Positions 4,965 through 6,190 of a DNA stretch of 6,190 nt are shown piece after piece (position 1 is the first letter of the stretch; every line of letters begins with the position of its first letter). The notes below the pieces were generated by a model. That model was not told the DNA's origin, made no database searches, and saw nothing but the letters and a program-made list of their open reading frames with translations. The stretch is from an uncultured Collinsella sp. (GTDB taxonomy: Bacteria > Actinomycetota > Coriobacteriia > Coriobacteriales > Coriobacteriaceae). The stretch is from NCBI GenBank assembly GCA_934654765.1, contig CAKUGX010000107.1, forward strand, positions 1 to 6,190, given 5' to 3'. The position numbers and the translations under genes were made by a program.

Positions 4965-6190
4965 TTGCCATCTCATCGGCGTTTAGCCTGTAAGCTCAAT
5001 TACTTTCAGTCCATTATTCTGCTGTTTGCAATGGTTATCCTTATCGGGGCAGTGCTTTTGATGCTGCCAATTTCTGCGCAGGGGCATACCGTCACCCCTT
5101 TCCATGAGGCATTGTTTACGGCAACCTCCGCCGTCTGTGTCACAGGGCTGGTTGTGCGGGATACGGCTTCTCACTGGTCGGCGTTTGGTCAGGCTGTTCT
5201 CATGGTACTGATCCAGATCGGCGGCCTGGGTGTGATCACAGTCGGCGCGTCTTTCTCACTTTTATCAGGCCGACGCATTTCCCTGTCCCAGCGCGGACGA
5301 ATGCAGGAGGCCATGTCCGCCCCTAAAGTGGGTGGCATTGTGCGGCTGACAGGCTTTGTGATCCGCACATCCCTGATGATCGAGGGGATCGGCGCGCTTT
5401 GTATGCTCCCTGTTTTCTGCCGGGATTTCGGTGCTCCCGGGATATGGAAAGCCGTTTTCCATTCCGTTTCCGCTTTCTGTAATGCGGGCTTTGATTTGAT
5501 GGGTACCCCCGACACGCCTTTTGTCTCGCTGACCGCATACCGCGCAGACCCGGTTATCAACCTGACGATTTCCGCCCTGATCGTTGTGGGCGGCGTCGGC
5601 TTTCTGACATGGGATGACGTGCGGTGCAATCGGCTTTGCTTTCATCGCTATCGGCTGCAAAGCAAAGTGATCCTGGCGGCAACGGCGCTCTTGATCTTGC
5701 TGCCAACGCTGTACTTTTTCTGCTTTGAGTTCAAAGGCGGCCCCCTGCGGGAGCGGCTGCTGCTCTCGCTGTTCCAATCCGTAACGCCCCGAACGGCGGG
5801 ATTCAATACGGCAGACTACACGTCGCTGTCCGGCAGCGGGCGCGGCCTTACCATTTTGCTGATGTTCATCGGCGGTTCACCGGGCTCTACGGCGGGCGGC
5901 ATCAAGACAACAACGGCGGCAGTGCTTGTTGCCAATGCGTTTGCTGTATTCCGCAGGCAGAAAAGCCCCGAAATGTTTGGGCGGCGGATGGAAGAAAAAG
6001 CCGTCTATGACGCCGCGGCCATCTTCACGCTGTATCTCGTCCTTTCCCTGACGGGTGCATTCGTCATCGGCACTGTCGAGGGCCTGCCGCTGTCCGAATG
6101 TCTGTTTGAGACGACCTCCGCCATTGCTACCGTAGGACTGTCCCTGGGATTGACACCGCATCTGGGGATCGTCTCGCAGGGCATTTTGAT
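4965..6190 (+). CDS. ktrB: TrkH/KtrB-family potassium uptake channel subunit (3' end cut by window)
   Basis: The membrane-spanning, ion-conducting subunit of a Ktr/Trk potassium uptake system. It normally works with a cytoplasmic nucleotide-binding KtrA/TrkA ring, whose gene is not in the window and may follow. I read 408 residues of an expected ~450. All four pore repeats are present with their filter glycines: CVTGL (Gly61), CNAGF (Gly175), RTAGF (Gly279) and TVGLS (Gly391). The gating-loop signature GGSPGSTAGGIKTTT is at 303-317. The first helix starts near residue 14, as in KtrB proteins, with no long N-terminal extension. The start is TTG at 4965, with GGAG 10 nt upstream. A shorter ATG start at 5031 would cut the first helix. 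It is a separate transcription unit, isolated by two terminators and preceded by phased TTAA boxes. The family is certain; KtrB versus TrkH naming is less so. Confidence 0.95.
   Translation, partial: MPSHRRLACKLNYFQSIILLFAMVILIGAVLLMLPISAQGHTVTPFHEALFTATSAVCVTGLVVRDTASHWSAFGQAVLMVLIQIGGLGVITVGASFSLLSGRRISLSQRGRMQEAMSAPKVGGIVRLTGFVIRTSLMIEGIGALCMLPVFCRDFGAPGIWKAVFHSVSAFCNAGFDLMGTPDTPFVSLTAYRADPVINLTISALIVVGGVGFLTWDDVRCNRLCFHRYRLQSKVILAATALLILLPTLYFFCFEFKGGPLRERLLLSLFQSVTPRTAGFNTADYTSLSGSGRGLTILLMFIGGSPGSTAGGIKTTTAAVLVANAFAVFRRQKSPEMFGRRMEEKAVYDAAAIFTLYLVLSLTGAFVIGTVEGLPLSECLFETTSAIATVGLSLGLTPHLGIVSQGIL

Noticed and set aside
4959..4969. ATTTCGTTGCC at the ktrB start, similar to the 9-bp direct repeat of the control region
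   Set aside because: It has one inserted base, is a single copy, and lies downstream of the promoter over the start codon. Chance is the simpler explanation.
5189..5777. Minus-strand open frames opposite ktrB
   Set aside because: The plus strand encodes an unmistakable potassium channel with all four filter motifs. The antisense translations show no domain.

Overview
The window looks like chromosomal DNA from a GC-rich Clostridia member, most likely a gut Oscillospiraceae/Ruminococcaceae-type Firmicute. This is an inference from four things: AgrC/AgrA-style LytTR signalling, a Gram-positive-type lipoprotein with an Ala/Thr/Pro-rich tether, strong AAGGAGG-type ribosome binding sites, and a KtrB-type potassium channel subunit. 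The species cannot be read from the sequence. There are five protein genes, no RNA genes, no mobile element and no CRISPR.

Layout. Positions 1994 to 1 (minus strand) hold a two-gene operon: a LytTR response regulator, then a seven-helix GHKL histidine kinase that runs off the left edge. The two genes overlap by ATGA. Positions 1995-2182 are a divergent control region. It has a good promoter for each direction, a 9-bp direct repeat with 20-bp spacing beside the rightward -35 box, and nested inverted repeats. Positions 2183-4725 (plus strand) hold a second two-gene operon, also joined by an ATGA overlap: a 140-residue stand-alone receiver domain that has lost its phosphorylation residues, and a 707-residue lipoprotein that looks like a beta-propeller. 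Two intrinsic terminators in tandem (4736-4763 and 4796-4828) close that operon. After a separate promoter carrying helically phased TTAA boxes, a TrkH/KtrB potassium uptake gene starts at a TTG codon at 4965 and leaves the window at 6190.

How the genes may work together (inference). The kinase and LytTR regulator are well placed to control the divergent operon through the direct repeat, so kinase, regulator, pseudo-receiver and surface lipoprotein could form one local circuit. The pseudo-receiver cannot be phosphorylated in the normal way, so it may act by protein contact, for example on the adjacent kinase or regulator. The potassium gene is insulated by the tandem terminators and appears to be a separate unit, possibly controlled by an OmpR/PhoB-type regulator. 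The four-gene circuit is the part of the window most likely to be undescribed.
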